64,000 nt of DNA. Origin: Rhodanobacter sp. Root480. Lineage in GTDB: Bacteria; Pseudomonadota; Gammaproteobacteria; Xanthomonadales; Rhodanobacteraceae. The notes under the pieces are model-generated. The model made no database searches, had not been told where the DNA came from, and saw only the letters and a program-made list of their open reading frames with translations. Below are positions 50,695 through 59,720 of this stretch, in pieces. Position numbers and translations under genes: made by a program. Position 1 is the stretch's first letter; each line of letters starts with the position of its first letter. The DNA is taken from the NCBI RefSeq assembly GCF_001426645.1, contig NZ_LMEX01000001.1:124449-188448 (forward strand). Direction: 5' to 3'.

Positions 50695-50871
50695 TCGTTG
50701 CTCCGCTTGATGGAATCGGGGAAAGGCCAACGCACGGCCTCGCAAAGTCGCCATTATGCCATGCGGCCATGCCCCGTACACCGGCGAAAGCCCATGTAAA
50801 ACCTTTGTAAAGTCGATGGCCGGCACGCTTCTACCGACTATCGTGGATTGCGCTGGGCGCCCGCACGGCCA

Positions 50872-52110
50872 ATGATGCGCGCCATGCGATGGCCATTCTT
50901 CAACCATATCCGCCTGCTGCTCCGTTACGCGGGGTTCTTTACCTATTTGTCGGCCGGGACGCCGCTGGTCACCACCTGGGCGGCCGAGCGCCTGAACCAG
51001 TTGCAGCGGCCGAGTTTCTCGCTGTTGCTGTGGACGCTGTGCTACCTGGTGTTCGGGCTGATGTACTGGTTGCTGACCAGCAACCTGGGCTCGCGCCGCT
51101 ACCCCGCGCTGAAGTTGCTGGGGCTGGCGCTGATGACGGCGGCGGCGGTGGCGGTGGGCTGGTACAGCCACAGCGGCCTGTCGGCCATGTTGATGGTGGT
51201 GGCGTCGGTGGTCCTGCCCTGGCTGCTGCCATTCTGGATGGGCGGCTTGTGGCTGGTGCTGCAGCATCTGAGCCTGGTGGCGGTGTTCGCCACGTTCCCG
51301 GAGTACGACCACAGCATCACGATCGGTTTCGTGCAGGCTAGTGTCTACCTGGGTATTTCCGTGCTGGTATTCACCACCTCCGCGATCGCCAGCCAGCAGG
51401 CGGAGGAACGCGAGGTGCAGCGCCGCCTCAACTCGGAACTGCGCGCCACGCGGGCCTTGCTGGCCGAGTCCAGCCGCATCGCCGAGCGCATGCGCATTGC
51501 GCGCGATCTGCACGACGTGATCGGCCACCACCTCACCGCGCTGAGCCTCAACCTCGAAGTGGCCAGCCACCTCACCAACGAGGCGGCGGGCGCCCACGTG
51601 CGCAAGGCGCAGAGCACGGCGCGGCATCTCCTTTCCGACGTGCGCGAGGCGGTGAGCGAGCTGCGCCAGGACGATGCGATCGACCTCACCCGCGCGCTGC
51701 GCACGCTGACCGACGGTGTGCCGGGGCTGAAGATCCACGTGGAGATGCCGCCACGCTTCACGGTGGAAGATCCGCGGCGGGCACACGTTCTGTTGCGTTG
51801 CGCGCAGGAGATCATCACCAACACCGCCCGGCATGCCGGTGCGCGCAACCTGTGGCTGGATTTCGCCTACGCCGAAGCCAGCGAGGTCGGCCTGGAGGCG
51901 CGCGACGACGGCCGTGGCGCGGCCCAGGTCAAGCCAGGCAACGGGCTGTCGGGCATGCGCGAGCGGCTGGCCGAATTTGGCGGTACCGTCACGCTGCATG
52001 CCGACGTCAGCCGGGGTTTTGCGCTGTCGGTGCGATTGCCGCTGGGGGAGCACCCGGCGCTGGCGCATGCGCCCACGCGATTCGACCCGCCGGCGCTGCG
52101 AATGCCCTGA
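50872..52110 (+). CDS. NarL-type sensor histidine kinase (DesK-like layout)
   Basis: A 412-residue membrane sensor with about six N-terminal helices (residues 15-165). A coiled coil with QQAEEREVQRRLNSELRATRALL follows, then the HisKA_3 phosphoacceptor box in ERMRIARDLHDVIGHHLTALSLNLEVA and a HATPase_c domain ending in GNGLSGMRERLAEFGGTV. No extracellular sensor domain is seen, so the membrane part itself probably senses, as in DesK. Starts at TTG 50848, ATG 50872, 50875 or 50884 are possible. It pairs with the LuxR-type regulator 140 bp downstream. Confidence 0.88.
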   Translation: MMRAMRWPFFNHIRLLLRYAGFFTYLSAGTPLVTTWAAERLNQLQRPSFSLLLWTLCYLVFGLMYWLLTSNLGSRRYPALKLLGLALMTAAAVAVGWYSHSGLSAMLMVVASVVLPWLLPFWMGGLWLVLQHLSLVAVFATFPEYDHSITIGFVQASVYLGISVLVFTTSAIASQQAEEREVQRRLNSELRATRALLAESSRIAERMRIARDLHDVIGHHLTALSLNLEVASHLTNEAAGAHVRKAQSTARHLLSDVREAVSELRQDDAIDLTRALRTLTDGVPGLKIHVEMPPRFTVEDPRRAHVLLRCAQEIITNTARHAGARNLWLDFAYAEASEVGLEARDDGRGAAQVKPGNGLSGMRERLAEFGGTVTLHADVSRGFALSVRLPLGEHPALAHAPTRFDPPALRMP

Positions 52111-52250
52111 ACGCCGATGCCGGCGATGGGGATTGTGGCCAGCGCCGCGGGTTTTCCGTGGCCCGCGCAGACATGCAAGAATGCACTGCTGACGGGGGCG
52201 ATGCGTCGTGCCGATACCGCCCCATGGGCCTTACTGCTTGAGGATGCGCG

Positions 52251-52892
52251 ATGATTTCCGTTTGTCTCGTCGACGACCAGAATCTGGTGCGCCAGGGCGT
52301 ACGTTCGCTGCTGGATCTCGCTGCTGACATCCGCGTCGTGGCCGAATGCGCCGACGGCGCCCAGGCGATACGCGAAATTCCGCGGATCAAGCCCGACGTG
52401 GTGCTGCTGGACCTGCGCATGCCCAACATGAGCGGGCTGGAAGTGCTGCAGACGCTGGCGTCCCGCGATGAACTGCCGCCCACCATCATCCTCACCACCT
52501 TCGACGACGACCAGCTGGTGCTGCAGGGGCTGAAGGCCGGTGCGCGCGGCTATCTGCTGAAGGATGTGTCGCTGGAGCAACTGGTCGAGGCGGTGCGGGT
52601 GGTGGCCGGCGGCGGCTCGCTGGTGGCGCCGATGGTCACCCAGCGCCTGATGGCCGGGGTGGCGCGCATGCAGAACCAGTTCACCAGCCTGGAGCAGCCC
52701 GACCCGCTGACCGAGCGCGAAACCGAGATCCTGCGGCTGCTTTCCGGCGGCTACAGCAACAAGGAAATCGCCAATTCGCTGAAAGTGGCCGAGGGCACGG
52801 TGAAGAACCACGTATCCAACATCCTCTCCAAGCTGGGCGTCCGCGACCGCACCCGTGCCGTATTGAAGGCGCTGGAGCTGGGCATCGTCTGA
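52251..52892 (+). CDS. NarL/LuxR-family response regulator
   Basis: A 213-residue regulator. The receiver domain has VCLVDDQNLVRQG (acidic pocket), phospho-Asp in VVLLDLRMPNMSG near residue 54, Thr in ILTTF, and Lys in LLKDVS. The C-terminal LuxR helix-turn-helix is LTERETEILRLLSGGYSNKEIANSLKVAEGTVKNHVSNILSKLGVRDRTRA. It is the cognate partner of the histidine kinase just upstream. Targets are unknown; the SRPBCC gene 247 bp downstream is one candidate. Confidence 0.93.
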   Translation: MISVCLVDDQNLVRQGVRSLLDLAADIRVVAECADGAQAIREIPRIKPDVVLLDLRMPNMSGLEVLQTLASRDELPPTIILTTFDDDQLVLQGLKAGARGYLLKDVSLEQLVEAVRVVAGGGSLVAPMVTQRLMAGVARMQNQFTSLEQPDPLTERETEILRLLSGGYSNKEIANSLKVAEGTVKNHVSNILSKLGVRDRTRAVLKALELGIV

Positions 52893-53011
52893 GCCGGAAC
52901 GCGGCTCGCCACGGCCGCAGGAATGGCGCCGCGCGGTCGTTTCACGTAGCCATCCATACGGATGTTCCCGGCAATAGCGTTCCAGCTCGCGAGCAAGTAA
53001 CATCCGTAGCT

Positions 53012-53025
53012 TCGGCAATTGCCGA
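53012..53025. repeat. perfect 14-bp palindrome
   Basis: TCGGCAATTGCCGA, in the 247-bp spacer between the response regulator and the SRPBCC gene (start 53140). Full dyad symmetry and position make it a candidate binding site for a dimeric regulator such as the LuxR-type protein encoded just upstream. Confidence 0.4.
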
Positions 53026-53086
53026 CCCCCCTTTTGCATCCCTGCAGCAACCCATGGGAGGCACCGCGCCACGCGGTTGGGGAGAC

Positions 53087-53114
53087 CATCCTGGTACTGC
53101 CATCCTGGTACTGC
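53087..53114. repeat. 14-bp tandem duplication
   Basis: CATCCTGGTACTGC occurs twice back to back, ending 25 bp before the SRPBCC start codon. It lies where a promoter or leader would be and may alter spacing of expression signals. Confidence 0.8.
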
Positions 53115-53139
53115 GTAGAGACGTTCGGAGACCCTTGGA

Positions 53140-54504
53140 ATGATGCGTGTCCTTGAATTTTTTGTTGCCCTGATCATCGTCGCCGTGGTCGGCGTGGTGG
53201 CGGGTGTGGTCATGCCGGGCCACGGTCACGTGGAGCGGTCGCTGGTAATCGGCAAGGACATGCGGCAGGTCTATGACGTGCTCGACAATCTTCGCCGCGT
53301 GCCCGAGTACTCGGTGCTGCGCTCGTACGATCGCAACACGAAGTTCAGCTTCTCGGGCAATGCCTACGGCCCTGGTGCCGAGTTGAGCTGGAGCAGCGAC
53401 AACGAGAAGGTCGGCAACGGCAAGCTGACCATCGCCAGCGCCACCCCGTCGTTCGACCAGATCACCAGCACCACCAAGACCGCCAGCATCGTCTGGAACC
53501 TGGACAACAGCTGGCGCGGGCAGGACAAGCACTTCACGCTGGACCTGGAGCGCCAGGGCAGCCGCGGTCAGCTGACCGAAGTGACCTGGTCCTATGACGT
53601 TGCCTACGGCTGGAACCTGGTCAACCGCTTCGCCAATCTGTACATCCACGGCGATCCGGACTCCTTCGTGGACGTGACGCTGAACAACCTGCAGAACGTG
53701 ATGGCGACGGTGCCGAACATCGACTACGCCGACCTGATCCCGTACATCGTGCAGACGCAGCAGACCCCGGTGCTGCTGGTGCCCACCTCGATCGCCCGCA
53801 AGGACGGCCTGGAAGGCTTCGAGGCGGCGACCAGCAAGGCGGTTGCACAGATCCAGGCCACCGCCAAGAAGCTGGGCGTGAACGTCACCGGCCCGCGGGT
53901 CGTGTTCACCACCAACTACGGCGACCAGACCTACACCTTCGACGTGGCGATGCCGATCGACAACGGCAGCCTCACCGTCAACGGTCAGGTCGAGCAGCTG
54001 ACGCCGCCCACGCCGCCGGCACTGAATGCCCCTGGTGCACCCGCCGAGTCCAGCAGCGCCGCCGCCGATGCGGACAGCGTCCCGCTGGCCGTGGACAGCC
54101 GTGACCGCTTCGGTCGCCTGGTTGTCGACGGGAATGTGCGCGCCACGCTGGCCTTTGGTGGCCCGGCCCTGAAGGGCGTGTGGAACGGTACCTTCGCCGG
54201 CGTGCCGCAGACCCGCGACATGCTGAAGGCCTATGCGCAGACGCATGGCTACGCGTTCGATGACGTGGTCAACCGCCCGTACAACATCCAGACCAAGATC
54301 GGCGACAACGTCGAGACCTACTCGCAGTTCGAGATCTACCTGCCGCTGAGCAACGCGCCGGACCAGACTCCGGAGCAGGCTGCCGGCATCAAGCCGCCGT
54401 CGCTTGAGGAAGAGGCTCCGGCCAGCGCCGGCTCGGCGGCAGCCCCGGCCAGCGCAAGCAGCGTCGCGCCGGCCAGCAGCAGCGAAGCGCCCGCTGGCGA
54501 GTAA
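53140..54504 (+). CDS. SRPBCC/polyketide cyclase-like membrane-anchored protein
   Basis: A 454-residue protein with one N-terminal membrane helix (FFVALIIVAVVGVVAGVVM). An SRPBCC-type domain follows (VERSLVIGKDMRQVYDVLDNLRRVPEYSVL, with SWSSDNEKVGNGKLTI and TEVTWSYDV). A second region from about residue 230 has GyrI-like strands. The Pro-, Ala- and Ser-rich tail (last 50 residues) is of low complexity. It probably binds a hydrophobic ligand in the periplasm; the ligand is unknown. It is followed by a strong terminator. Confidence 0.7.
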   Translation: MMRVLEFFVALIIVAVVGVVAGVVMPGHGHVERSLVIGKDMRQVYDVLDNLRRVPEYSVLRSYDRNTKFSFSGNAYGPGAELSWSSDNEKVGNGKLTIASATPSFDQITSTTKTASIVWNLDNSWRGQDKHFTLDLERQGSRGQLTEVTWSYDVAYGWNLVNRFANLYIHGDPDSFVDVTLNNLQNVMATVPNIDYADLIPYIVQTQQTPVLLVPTSIARKDGLEGFEAATSKAVAQIQATAKKLGVNVTGPRVVFTTNYGDQTYTFDVAMPIDNGSLTVNGQVEQLTPPTPPALNAPGAPAESSSAAADADSVPLAVDSRDRFGRLVVDGNVRATLAFGGPALKGVWNGTFAGVPQTRDMLKAYAQTHGYAFDDVVNRPYNIQTKIGDNVETYSQFEIYLPLSNAPDQTPEQAAGIKPPSLEEEAPASAGSAAAPASASSVAPASSSEAPAGE

Positions 54505-54522
54505 GCAGCAACCGCAACACGC

Positions 54523-54561
54523 AAAGAAGGGCTCTTCCTGACGGAGGAGCCCTTCTTTTTT
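54523..54561 (+). terminator. rho-independent terminator
   Basis: GAAGGGCTC (54526-54534), a 12-nt loop, and GAGCCCTTC (54547-54555), followed by six thymines and preceded by AAA. It lies 18 bp after the SRPBCC stop and isolates it from the ABC operon. Confidence 0.95.
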
Positions 54562-54602
54562 GGCGGCTGGCCCCGCCATCGCCGGACACTTCGCCGCTTG
54601 CG

Positions 54603-54621
54603 GTACATTGTTCCGATGTAC
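54603..54621. promoter_or_regulatory. inverted repeat before the ABC operon
   Basis: GTACAT-N7-ATGTAC, a perfect 6-bp dyad between the terminator and the ATPase start at 54667. Size and spacing suit a dimeric repressor; no cognate regulator gene is adjacent. Confidence 0.4.
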
Positions 54622-54666
54622 GGCAGCGCTTCGTGCGCAGCCACTGTTCCCGATCGTCGACCGGAC

Positions 54667-55599
54667 ATGATAGAAACCGACCAGCTCACCCGTTGCTATG
54701 GCCACCTCACCGCGGTGGATGCGTTGAGCATCCGCGCCGAACCGGGCCAGGTGCTGGGGCTGCTGGGCCCGAACGGGGCGGGCAAATCCACCGCCATGCG
54801 GATGATCGCCGGTTTCCTGGCGCCGACCTCCGGCACCGCGCGGGTGTGTGGCTACGATATCCGGCGCGAACCGTTGAAGGCGAAGCGGGCCTTGGGCTAT
54901 CTGCCCGAAGGCGCACCCAGCTACGGTGAATTGACGGTACGCGAATTCCTGCAGTTCATCGTGCGCATGCGCCAACTGAAACCGGAAGTCGGTTATCGGC
55001 GCGTCGACGAGGTCGTGCACCTGCTGCAACTGGATGACGTGCTGGAGCAGTGCATCGACACGTTGTCCAAGGGCTTGCGGCGGCGGGTCGGCCTGGCCCA
55101 GGCCATCCTGCACGACCCGCCGGTGCTGATGCTGGACGAACCCACCGACGGCCTGGATCCGAACCAGAAGCACGCCGTGCGCCAGTTGATCGACACCATG
55201 GCGCGCGAGCGCACCATCCTCATTTCCACGCACCTGCTGGAAGAAGTGCACGCATTGTGCAACCGCGTGGTGATCATCGCCCAGGGCACCTTGCTGGCCG
55301 ATGCCACGCCCGCGGAACTGGAGGCGCGGTCGCGCTACCACGGCGCGGTATCGTTCAGCGCGCCGGGCAGCGGCGTATCGCAGGAGATGCTGGGGCGGTT
55401 GCCGCAGGTCGCCGCGATCGAGGTCGACCCGCTGGACGGCCGCATCACCGTGTTCCCCAAGCCCGGCATACGCATCCTGGAGCCGGTGCAGACGCTGTTG
55501 CGCGAGCAGGGGCTGGAAGTGTCGGAGATCCAGCTCGAACGTGGGCGGCTGGACGAGGTTTTCCGGCAGATCACCACCGGCACGGCGGACGTCGCATGA
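54667..55599 (+). CDS. ABC transporter ATPase (GldA/CcmA-like)
   Basis: A 310-residue ATPase. Walker A GPNGAGKST is near residue 38, the signature region is LSKGLRRRVGLAQAIL, Walker B PPVLMLDEPTDGLDP, and the switch His in ISTHLLEE. The C-terminal extension of about 90 residues is typical of the GldA/NatA drug- or gliding-type ATPases. Start ATG 54667; an in-frame ATG at 54598 lies upstream of the inverted repeat. It overlaps the permease start by 4 bp. Confidence 0.9.
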   Translation: MIETDQLTRCYGHLTAVDALSIRAEPGQVLGLLGPNGAGKSTAMRMIAGFLAPTSGTARVCGYDIRREPLKAKRALGYLPEGAPSYGELTVREFLQFIVRMRQLKPEVGYRRVDEVVHLLQLDDVLEQCIDTLSKGLRRRVGLAQAILHDPPVLMLDEPTDGLDPNQKHAVRQLIDTMARERTILISTHLLEEVHALCNRVVIIAQGTLLADATPAELEARSRYHGAVSFSAPGSGVSQEMLGRLPQVAAIEVDPLDGRITVFPKPGIRILEPVQTLLREQGLEVSEIQLERGRLDEVFRQITTGTADVA

Positions 55600-56330
55600 G
55601 CCCGATCAATGCGGTGATGCGCCGCGAGTTGCGCAGCTATTTCGTGACGCCGGTGGCGTATGTGTTCCTGGTCATCTTCCTGGTGCTTGCCGGCATCCTC
55701 ACGTTCTATGCCGGCGATTTCTATGCACGCGGGCAGGCCGACCTGCAGCCGTTTTTCGTGATGCATCCGTGGCTGTACCTGATCCTGGTGCCCGCGATCA
55801 CCATGCGCATGTGGGCCGAGGAAGCCAAGGGCGGCACGCTGGAACTGCTGCTGACGCTGCCGGTGACGTTGTGGCAGGCGCTGCTGGGCAAGTTCCTCGC
55901 CGCGTGGCTGTTCATCGGGCTGGCGCTGGGGCTGACGTTTCCGATCTGGATCACGGTCAACTACCTCGGCTCGCCCGACAACGGCGTGATCCTGGCCGGT
56001 TATCTCGGCAGCTGGTTCATGGCCGGCACGTTCGTGGCGATCGGCGCCTGCCTGTCCGCGTTGACGCGCAGCCAGGTGATCGCATTCATCCTCACGGCGC
56101 TCGTTTGCGTGCTGTTGATCCTGGTCGGCCAGCCGCAGGTGCTGGAGTTTTTCCAGGGCACCTTGCCGCGCCGGTTGATCAACGCGGTGGCGCACCTGAG
56201 CATGCTGCGCCACTTCGGCTCGATCGCCCGCGGCGTGCTCGACCTGCGCGACCTGCTGTATTTCCTGCTCAGCATCGTGGGCTGGCTCGCCGCCGGCGTG
56301 TTGCTGCTCGACCTGAAAAGGACGCGCTGA
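55596..56330 (+). CDS. ABC-2 permease (GldF-like)
   Basis: A 244-residue membrane protein: INAVMRRELRSYFVTPVAYVFLVIFLVLAG, then six helices with MRMWAEEAKGGTLELLLTLPVTLWQALLGKFLAAW, the GldF/NosY-type conserved loop. ATG 55596 overlaps the ATPase stop (ATGA). Together with the ATPase and the following large protein it forms the three-gene GldA-F-G-like arrangement. Many non-gliding proteobacteria have it, with no settled function. Confidence 0.9.
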   Translation: MSPINAVMRRELRSYFVTPVAYVFLVIFLVLAGILTFYAGDFYARGQADLQPFFVMHPWLYLILVPAITMRMWAEEAKGGTLELLLTLPVTLWQALLGKFLAAWLFIGLALGLTFPIWITVNYLGSPDNGVILAGYLGSWFMAGTFVAIGACLSALTRSQVIAFILTALVCVLLILVGQPQVLEFFQGTLPRRLINAVAHLSMLRHFGSIARGVLDLRDLLYFLLSIVGWLAAGVLLLDLKRTR

Positions 56331-56333
56331 ACG

Positions 56334-58250
56334 ATGCCGCGCCTGCACCTTCCCGCCTTCCTGACCCGGCCGCGCCAGTTGACGCGCAGCTCGTTGTTGT
56401 ACGCCGCGCTGGTTTTGCTGGTGCTGGTGTTCGTGCCGTTGATCGTCACCACCAGCCGCTGGATGCATGCGGTGCGCATCGATCTCACCTCCGACCATCT
56501 CTACACGCTTTCGCCCGGCACGTTGCACATCGTCGATGGTCTGCGGCAGCCGTTGAAACTCACCCTGTATTTTTCCGAGCACGCCACGCGCGACCTGCCG
56601 CAACTGCGCAGCTACGAGCAGCGCGTACGCGAGATGCTGCAGGAAATGGTGGCGCGTGCGCATGGCCGCATCCGCTTGCAGATCATCGACCCCGTGCCGT
56701 ATTCCGATGACGAGGCCAATGCCGAAGGCAGCGGGTTGACGGCGGCCAGCGGCGGCAGCAACGGCGAACGGGTGTTCTTCGGGTTGGCCGGCAACCGGCT
56801 GGCCGGCGACGGTGACAACGAGGTGGTCAACCAGGTGCCGGAGAAGGCGCTGAGCATCGCGTTCTTCGACCCGGCGCGCGAAGCGTTCCTGGAATACGAC
56901 ATCGCCAAGCTGCTGTACGAGCTGGATCAGACGCGCAAGCCGCCGATCGGCGTGATCAGCTCGTTGCCGGTGGAGGGCAAACCCGTCCTGGGCCAGCAAC
57001 CCTGGGCGGCGGTGCAGCAGCTGAGCCAGTTGTTCGACCTGCGCATGCTGGACCCCGCGCAATTGAAGCGGGTTGACCCGAACCTGAAGATGCTTTGGCT
57101 GATCCAGCCGACGCATTTGTCGAGCGATGCCTTGTACGCCATCGACCAGTACCTGCTCGGCGGCGGCCACCTGGCGGTGTTTGTGGACCCCGATGCCGAG
57201 CAGCTGCAGAGCTCGCCGTACGACGTCGGCGCGGCGTTGCCGGAACACAGCTCCGACCTGCCGCGGATGTTCGCGGCGTGGGGGGTGGTGTATGACCCGC
57301 GCCAGGTCGTGCTCGACCGTTCGCGTGCGTTGCAGATCGAGTTGGCCGGAAGCAGCCTCAACCATCCGGCGATGCTGGGCTTGGGCGCGCAGGAGCTCAA
57401 TCGCAACGACGTGATCACCGCCAGCCTGCAGCGGGTGAACCTGTCCACCGCCGGTTACTTCGACCTTGCGCCCGATGCCGGCACGCGGCTGATTCCGTTG
57501 TTGCAGAGCACCGGCGACGCCGAGGCGGTTTCCACCCAGCGCACCATACAGGCCACCGCCGACCCGGCCTCGCTGCTGCAGGATTACCGACCCGACAACA
57601 TCCACTACGTGCTGGCGGCGCGGCTGCAGGGGCCGTTCCAGAGTGCCTTTCCCGAGCGCGCCGGCGAGCCCGGCCATCTGGCCAGTTCACGCAGCAACGC
57701 CGAGGTGGTGCTGGTGGCCGATACGGACCTGCTCAGCGACCGGCTGTGGGTGGAGACACAGACCATCCTCGGCCAGCCGATGCTGAGCGCGTTCGCCAAC
57801 AACGGTGATTTCATCGCCAACATGGTGGACAACCTCAGCGGTTCGTCGGCGCTGCTTTCGATCCGCGGCCGCGCCACGTCGCAACGCCCCTTCACCCGCG
57901 TCGAGGCGTTGCGCAACGCGGCCAACCAGAAATTCCTGCAGAAGAAGCAGGAGCTGGAGCGCGAGCTGGCCGATACCCGCCGCCGGCTGGAGGAGCTGCA
58001 GCCGGCCAAGGGCGGCAGCGGCGATACGGTGACCGTCGAGCAGCGGCGCGAGATCGAACAATTCCGCCAGCGCCAGATGGCGATCCACACCGAACTGCGC
58101 AACGTCCAGCATCAGCTCAATGCCGAAATCGATGCCTTGGGCCTGCGCCTGAAGTTCATCAATATCGTGCTGGTGCCGGCGCTGGTGATCCTGATCGGCC
58201 TGCTGTACGGCTGGCGGCGCGCACGGCACAGTCGGCGCCGGCGCTCGTGA
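56334..58250 (+). CDS. GldG-family ABC-associated protein
   Basis: A 638-residue protein anchored by helices at both ends (residues about 20-40 and 610-630). The large periplasmic region matches the GldG/ABC_transp_aux domain: VRIDLTSDHLYTLSPGTLHIVDGLRQPLKLTLYFSE, MLWLIQPTHLSSDALYAIDQYLLGGGHLAVFVDPDAE. A coiled coil (FLQKKQELERELADTRRRLEEL) precedes the last helix. It is probably the extracytoplasmic partner of the two ABC genes. It starts 3 bp after the permease stop. Confidence 0.85.
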   Translation: MPRLHLPAFLTRPRQLTRSSLLYAALVLLVLVFVPLIVTTSRWMHAVRIDLTSDHLYTLSPGTLHIVDGLRQPLKLTLYFSEHATRDLPQLRSYEQRVREMLQEMVARAHGRIRLQIIDPVPYSDDEANAEGSGLTAASGGSNGERVFFGLAGNRLAGDGDNEVVNQVPEKALSIAFFDPAREAFLEYDIAKLLYELDQTRKPPIGVISSLPVEGKPVLGQQPWAAVQQLSQLFDLRMLDPAQLKRVDPNLKMLWLIQPTHLSSDALYAIDQYLLGGGHLAVFVDPDAEQLQSSPYDVGAALPEHSSDLPRMFAAWGVVYDPRQVVLDRSRALQIELAGSSLNHPAMLGLGAQELNRNDVITASLQRVNLSTAGYFDLAPDAGTRLIPLLQSTGDAEAVSTQRTIQATADPASLLQDYRPDNIHYVLAARLQGPFQSAFPERAGEPGHLASSRSNAEVVLVADTDLLSDRLWVETQTILGQPMLSAFANNGDFIANMVDNLSGSSALLSIRGRATSQRPFTRVEALRNAANQKFLQKKQELERELADTRRRLEELQPAKGGSGDTVTVEQRREIEQFRQRQMAIHTELRNVQHQLNAEIDALGLRLKFINIVLVPALVILIGLLYGWRRARHSRRRRS

Positions 58251-58364
58251 GGGCGGCAATCTGCCGCAACGTGGCGGGCGCCGCGGGGAGGATTCCGGCG
58301 CCGCGCCCGACTATGCTGGCGGGATCGCGCTCGCCGGTGCGCGGATTCGTCGTGGTGGCCTGAG

Positions 58365-59225
58365 TTGATTGCAACGTTGTTGAAATGGATCGTGCCGTGG
58401 GAGTTCTCCTGGATCTTCCTGGCGACTTTCGTGCTGACCTGCGTGCTGTACTGGCGTGGCAGCCGCCGGATGTCGGTGAGTTTCAGCCGCAAGCTGGCGT
58501 TCTGGACCGGCATGGCGATCATCTACCTGTCGCTGCACACCTATCTTGATTACTTCGCCGAGCACGAGTTTTTCGTGCATCGCATCCAGCAATTGCTGTT
58601 GCATCATCTGGCGCCGCTGCTGATCGTCACCGCGTTTCCTGGCACGGTGTTGCGTGCGGGCATGCCGTTTTCATGGCGCATGCGCCTGTGGGTGCCGTTG
58701 CGTCGCTCGTGGCCGTGGCGCGTGGTGACTGGCGTGCTGCTGAACCCCACCGTGGCGACGGTGCTGTTCATCGGCTTCATCCTGGTGTGGCTGATCCCCT
58801 CGATGCAGACGCTGGCGATGCTGGACTGGCGCATCTACCGCTTCATGAACTGGAGCATGTTGATCAGCGGTTTCGCCTACTGGTCGCTGGTGCTCGATCA
58901 CCGGCCGCACCCGCCGGGGCGGATGACCGCGGGGCTTCGGGTGCTGTCGCCGGGGATCACCATGACGCCGCAGATCATTGCCGGCGCCATCATCACGTTC
59001 TCGCACACCGACCTGTACCCGATCTTCGAGATCTGCGGCCGCGCCTTCACCTTCAACGTGCTCACCGGGCAGTTGATCGGCGGCGTCATCATCTGGGTGC
59101 CGTCGGCCTTGCTGGAATCGATCGGCGCGATGATGGCCATGCGCCAGTGGCTGCGGCTGTCACGCAATGGCCGGCTGCCGCGAAGGCCGCAACCGCGCCG
59201 GGTCGAGGCGAGCCGTTCGGCGTAA
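58365..59225 (+). CDS. ctaG: cytochrome c oxidase assembly protein CtaG (caa3 type)
   Basis: A 286-residue, seven-helix membrane protein of the CtaG_caa3 family: LHTYLDYFAEHEFFVHRIQQLLLHHLAPLLIV with clustered His, GFILVWLIPSMQTLAMLD, and ITFSHTDLYPIFEICGR. It helps insert copper (CuB) into cytochrome oxidase. A TTG at 58365 is the most likely start, since the first in-frame ATG would delete the first helix. It converges with the PCu(A)C gene (12-bp gap). Confidence 0.85.
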   Translation: MIATLLKWIVPWEFSWIFLATFVLTCVLYWRGSRRMSVSFSRKLAFWTGMAIIYLSLHTYLDYFAEHEFFVHRIQQLLLHHLAPLLIVTAFPGTVLRAGMPFSWRMRLWVPLRRSWPWRVVTGVLLNPTVATVLFIGFILVWLIPSMQTLAMLDWRIYRFMNWSMLISGFAYWSLVLDHRPHPPGRMTAGLRVLSPGITMTPQIIAGAIITFSHTDLYPIFEICGRAFTFNVLTGQLIGGVIIWVPSALLESIGAMMAMRQWLRLSRNGRLPRRPQPRRVEASRSA

Positions 59226-59237
59226 CGGTTTTGCCGC

Positions 59238-59720
59238 TCAGTGCCCCGCGTGTGGCTCGCCTGCATCGATGGCATTGGCCGGGCGTGCCGCGAAGTCGGT
59301 GGCCAGGGTGCTGCCGTCGCTGAACTTCAGCGTGAGCTTGACGGTGTCCCCGGGTTTTACCGGGGTTTTCGCCTTCATCAGCATCAGGTGATAGCCGGCC
59401 GGGGCCAGCACCGCTTCGCCATGTGCCGGCACGGTCAGCGTGTCGACCATGCTCATGCGGCTCATCCCGCCGGCGGTTGAGCTGTGGTGCAGCATCACCT
59501 CGGCATACGCCGTGCTAGTGGCACCAGTGAGCGCCACGGGTTGCGCGCTGTCATTGTGCAGCGTCACGTACGCACCGGCAGGGAGCGCGCCGGGCAGCAC
59601 GCGGATCCACGCATCGCTGGCGTGGACGTGGTCGGCCGCCGTGGCCTGCACGCCGCCGGCCAGCAACAGGCCGGCCAGCAACAAGCCAGCGTTGAGGAAC
59701 GGCCGTCGGGTCGGCTTCAT
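59238..59720 (-). CDS. PCu(A)C copper chaperone
   Basis: A 160-residue periplasmic protein with a signal peptide (LLLAGLLLAGGVQA). It has the DUF461 copper site: the first Met/His ligands in VMLHHSSTAGGMSRMSMVD (H-x10-M type) and the second pair in GYHLMLMKAKTPVKPG. It delivers Cu(I) to the CuA site of cytochrome oxidase together with Sco. Its start overlaps the sco stop by 4 bp (ATGA). Confidence 0.93.
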   Translation of the reverse strand: MKPTRRPFLNAGLLLAGLLLAGGVQATAADHVHASDAWIRVLPGALPAGAYVTLHNDSAQPVALTGATSTAYAEVMLHHSSTAGGMSRMSMVDTLTVPAHGEAVLAPAGYHLMLMKAKTPVKPGDTVKLTLKFSDGSTLATDFAARPANAIDAGEPHAGH

